From assembly GCA_020217115.1 (NCBI GenBank), contig JAIWOA010000008.1, positions 1 through 10,000 on the forward strand: a DNA stretch of 10,000 nucleotides. Direction: 5' to 3'. This document shows, in pieces, positions 8,027-10,000 of this stretch. Source of the DNA: Calditerrivibrio sp. (GTDB taxonomy: Bacteria; Chrysiogenota; Deferribacteres; Deferribacterales; Calditerrivibrionaceae). Under the pieces are notes generated by a model, which did no database searches, was not told where the DNA came from, and saw nothing but the letters and a program-made list of their open reading frames with translations. Numbering within the stretch: the first letter of the stretch is position 1; each line of letters starts with the position of its first letter. Made by a program: the position numbers and the translations under genes.

Positions 8027-8027
8027 A

Positions 8028-9191
8028 TCAAATAGACCTGCTATTTATAAAAAAATCTGCAATTTTGTAACCTTCATTGATTATAAATGATGGTTTTATA
8101 AACTCACTATAAAACATATTTTCGTCAGGTTCAACAGATGTTCCATATATAATCGCTGGAACAAGTTCTGCGGCATGAGTTCTTAGTGATATAGGGGTTG
8201 GGTGATCTGGAGTAATCAGAATTCTAAATTCACCAAACTGTTTAAGTCCTTCAATAATTATAGGTAACATTATGTTATTTATATTTTCAACAGCCTGAAT
8301 CTTCAGATCAGTTCTACCCATATGCCCAGACTCGTCCGGAGCCTCGACATGGACAAAAACATAATCTTTATTTTTCAGAGACTCTACAGCATAACGAGCC
8401 TTCCCCTCAAAATTAGTATCAATAAAACCTGTAACGCCCGGAACATCTATAACTTCAAGGCCAGCAAGTCTACCAATACCCCTGATAAGATCAACAGCAG
8501 CTATAACAGAACCATCAACGCCATAAAGATCTTTAAAATTTGGAAGAGATGGCTTTCTCCCCTCACCCCAAAGCCATATAGCATTAGCAGAACTATTTTC
8601 ACTTTTCAAAATATCTATAGCCCTGTTCATTATATGATTGATCTTTCCAGATCCATCACCCTGAGGTATAAAGCTATCTATTTTTTTACCAATTATATCA
8701 TGGGGAGGGGTTGTCTTCAAGTTGAATTCAGCATCTCTTATAACCAGCAAATTTCTATAACCAACACCGGGATAAAATTCGAGACCTTCACTGGAAAAAT
8801 AATCCTGAAGTTTTGAAATCAATCTTTTTGCAGAATAATTATCAATATGATGAGCTGTAAAGTCCTCCATTACAGTATAATTGTCTGCTAAAGTCACAAA
8901 ATTGCATCTAAAAGCAAAATCCTTTTCACCTAAATTTATCCCAATACTTGCAGCTTCAATTGGACTTCTACCAGTATAGTATTTAGTAGGATCATATCCA
9001 AATATCGACAGATTGCATATATCACTGCCTGGATACATCCCATCTGGGGTAGTTTTTATAAAACCACATTTACCATTTTTAGCAAGAAAATCGAAATTTG
9101 ATGTATTAGCATATTCTATAATAGTTTTATTACCCAGACTTTCTATTCTATAATCACTCATTCCATCACACAATAGAACAAAATACTTCAT
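8028..9191 (-). CDS. ApgM-family alkaline-phosphatase-superfamily phosphotransferase; candidate homoserine kinase or phosphoglycerate mutase
   Basis: This 387-residue protein belongs to the archaeal-type cofactor-independent phosphoglycerate mutase (ApgM) family. All expected metal and catalytic positions appear present: Asp9 in LLCDGMSDY, the likely nucleophile Ser56 in [14 protein letters not shown] (55-68), Asp286 and His290 in [10 protein letters not shown], Asp329-His330 in TPDHPTP, and His339 in RTHAAELVP. ApgM enzymes interconvert 3- and 2-phosphoglycerate. A bacterial subgroup found beside hom, lysC and thrC was proposed as homoserine kinase (as I recall, TIGR02535). Here it is the second gene of a hom-lysC-cimA operon, one base after the hom stop, with GAGAGG (9197-9202) before its ATG. 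No GHMP-type ThrB is visible in the window. The context favours homoserine phosphorylation for threonine synthesis, but motifs alone do not separate the two activities, so no symbol is assigned. The fold and family are secure; the substrate is open. Confidence 0.88.
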   Translation of the reverse strand: MKYFVLLCDGMSDYRIESLGNKTIIEYANTSNFDFLAKNGKCGFIKTTPDGMYPGSDICNLSIFGYDPTKYYTGRSPIEAASIGINLGEKDFAFRCNFVTLADNYTVMEDFTAHHIDNYSAKRLISKLQDYFSSEGLEFYPGVGYRNLLVIRDAEFNLKTTPPHDIIGKKIDSFIPQGDGSGKINHIMNRAIDILKSENSSANAIWLWGEGRKPSLPNFKDLYGVDGSVIAAVDLIRGIGRLAGLEVIDVPGVTGFIDTNFEGKARYAVESLKNKDYVFVHVEAPDESGHMGRTDLKIQAVENINNIMLPIIIEGLKQFGEFRILITPDHPTPISLRTHAAELVPAIIYGTSVEPDENMFYSEFIKPSFIINEGYKIADFFINSRSI

Positions 9192-9192
9192 A

Positions 9193-10000
9193 TTAACCTC
9201 TCTTTGCTCCCTCTACCCTTATAACGACAGTTTTACTTTTTACATAATCCATTGAATCTATCTCACGAACAGCATCACTTACACATCTCCCTATTGTTTC
9301 ATGGGTCATAAACACCAGAGGTACAACATCATCAGGAGAAGCAGCACCTGGCTGTATAGCAGCACTTATGCTTATATTATATTTACCAAGTACCCCTGCG
9401 ATTTTTGATAACACACCCGGCCTATCAAGAGCCAAAAATCTAAGGTAGAATGATGATTTAATATCGTCAATGCTTTTGACAGGAAAATATGTCCTGTATT
9501 CTTTTTCAAAACCTAATACAGGAACCCTTCTTTTACAACCACAAACAATATCTCTGGAGATAGAAACAATGTCTCCAGCTACAGCACTACCTGTAGGCAG
9601 ACTACCAGCACCCCTTCCATAATGAATCGTTCTATCGAGCTTATCAGAAACAAGATAAATAGCATTAAACACATTATCAACCTTTGACAAAATATATCTT
9701 TCAGGTATCATAGTGGGATGAACCCTCACCTCAATGTCATTCTCATGCTTTTTAGCAATTGCAAGAAGCTTTATTTTACAATCAAGCTTTCTTGCAAAAT
9801 CGATATCTACCTGTTTTATATTTGATATACCTTCAACAAAAACTTTATCAAAAGGGACAATTGTATTAAAGGCTATAGATGAAAGTATAGTAATTTTATG
9901 GGCAGTATCAATACCTTCTATATCAAAAGTAGGGTCAGCCTCTGCATAACCGAGTGACTGAGCGTCCTTTAGTACTTCATCAAATTCTTTACCTTCTTTC
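9193..10000 (-). CDS. hom: Homoserine dehydrogenase (N-terminal part outside window)
   Basis: The enzyme reduces aspartate semialdehyde to homoserine with NAD(P)H, the branch point toward threonine and methionine. About 268 C-terminal residues are visible; the nucleotide-binding domain lies beyond the right edge. The frame stays open to base 10000, so the in-frame GTG at 9729 is internal. Near the edge the catalytic segment reads LGYAEADPTFDIEGIDTAHK, containing the family's conserved acidic residues and the catalytic Lys. Then come VEGI and the RVHPTMIP motif, and a C-terminal ACT domain begins at FYLRFLALDRPGVLSKIAGV, typical of threonine-inhibited enzymes. The TAA stop is one base from the start of the ApgM-like gene. 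This is the most upstream gene seen in the leftward operon; its promoter is off the window. No frameshift is visible. Confidence 0.96.
   Translation of the reverse strand, partial: KEGKEFDEVLKDAQSLGYAEADPTFDIEGIDTAHKITILSSIAFNTIVPFDKVFVEGISNIKQVDIDFARKLDCKIKLLAIAKKHENDIEVRVHPTMIPERYILSKVDNVFNAIYLVSDKLDRTIHYGRGAGSLPTGSAVAGDIVSISRDIVCGCKRRVPVLGFEKEYRTYFPVKSIDDIKSSFYLRFLALDRPGVLSKIAGVLGKYNISISAAIQPGAASPDDVVPLVFMTHETIGRCVSDAVREIDSMDYVKSKTVVIRVEGAKRG

Noticed and set aside
8015..8027. Lysine riboswitch or leader upstream of lysC
   Set aside because: The gap is 13 bases, which is only the ribosome binding site; lysC is internal to an operon. Any leader would be upstream of hom, outside the window.
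8322..8816. A 164-codon open frame on the plus strand
   Set aside because: It is antisense to the well-conserved ApgM-family gene, matches no family I recognise, and has no credible ribosome site.
9193..9729. A free-standing 178-residue protein starting at GTG 9729
   Set aside because: The frame continues open to the window edge with recognisable homoserine dehydrogenase sequence, including the catalytic segment, so this is only the C-terminal part of hom.

Overview
This window is ordinary-looking chromosome of an AT-rich Gram-negative bacterium. AGA/AGG and ATA codons are common and the proteins are rich in Lys, Glu and Ile. No mobile element, CRISPR array, tRNA or rRNA is visible. The gene set (SecD/SecF, a long-form citramalate synthase, and an archaeal-type ApgM in a threonine operon) suggests a deeply branching anaerobe. 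Deferribacterota is my best guess from general resemblance; the sequence alone cannot prove it.

The left half reads rightward. It opens inside secD (5' end cut off), followed closely by secF, the two membrane subunits of the accessory Sec motor. The operon ends in a strong intrinsic terminator whose hairpin begins inside secF and carries the secF stop codon in its loop. An orphan ParA/Soj-type ATPase follows, with its own extended -10 promoter directly behind the terminator. After a 95-bp AT-rich gap with a good sigma70-type promoter (TTGACT-17-TAAAAT) comes a 639-residue membrane sensor histidine kinase. It has a periplasmic solute-binding-protein domain and a PAS domain, and no response regulator lies beside it. 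A GC-rich hairpin at 5180-5205 separates this gene from the convergent right half.

The right half is one tight leftward operon in the order hom (3' part only), an apgM-like gene, lysC, cimA. Junctions are 1 bp, 13 bp and an 11-bp overlap. LysC makes aspartyl phosphate and Hom makes homoserine. The ApgM-family protein sits where a homoserine kinase would be expected. CimA makes citramalate from pyruvate and acetyl-CoA for threonine-independent isoleucine synthesis. The operon therefore appears to join aspartate-family synthesis with the pyruvate route to isoleucine.

The two most notable points are the ApgM-family protein as a candidate non-canonical homoserine kinase, and an internal Shine-Dalgarno plus ATG inside lysC that would produce a separate regulatory beta subunit. 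No stretch longer than 300 bases lacks a gene.
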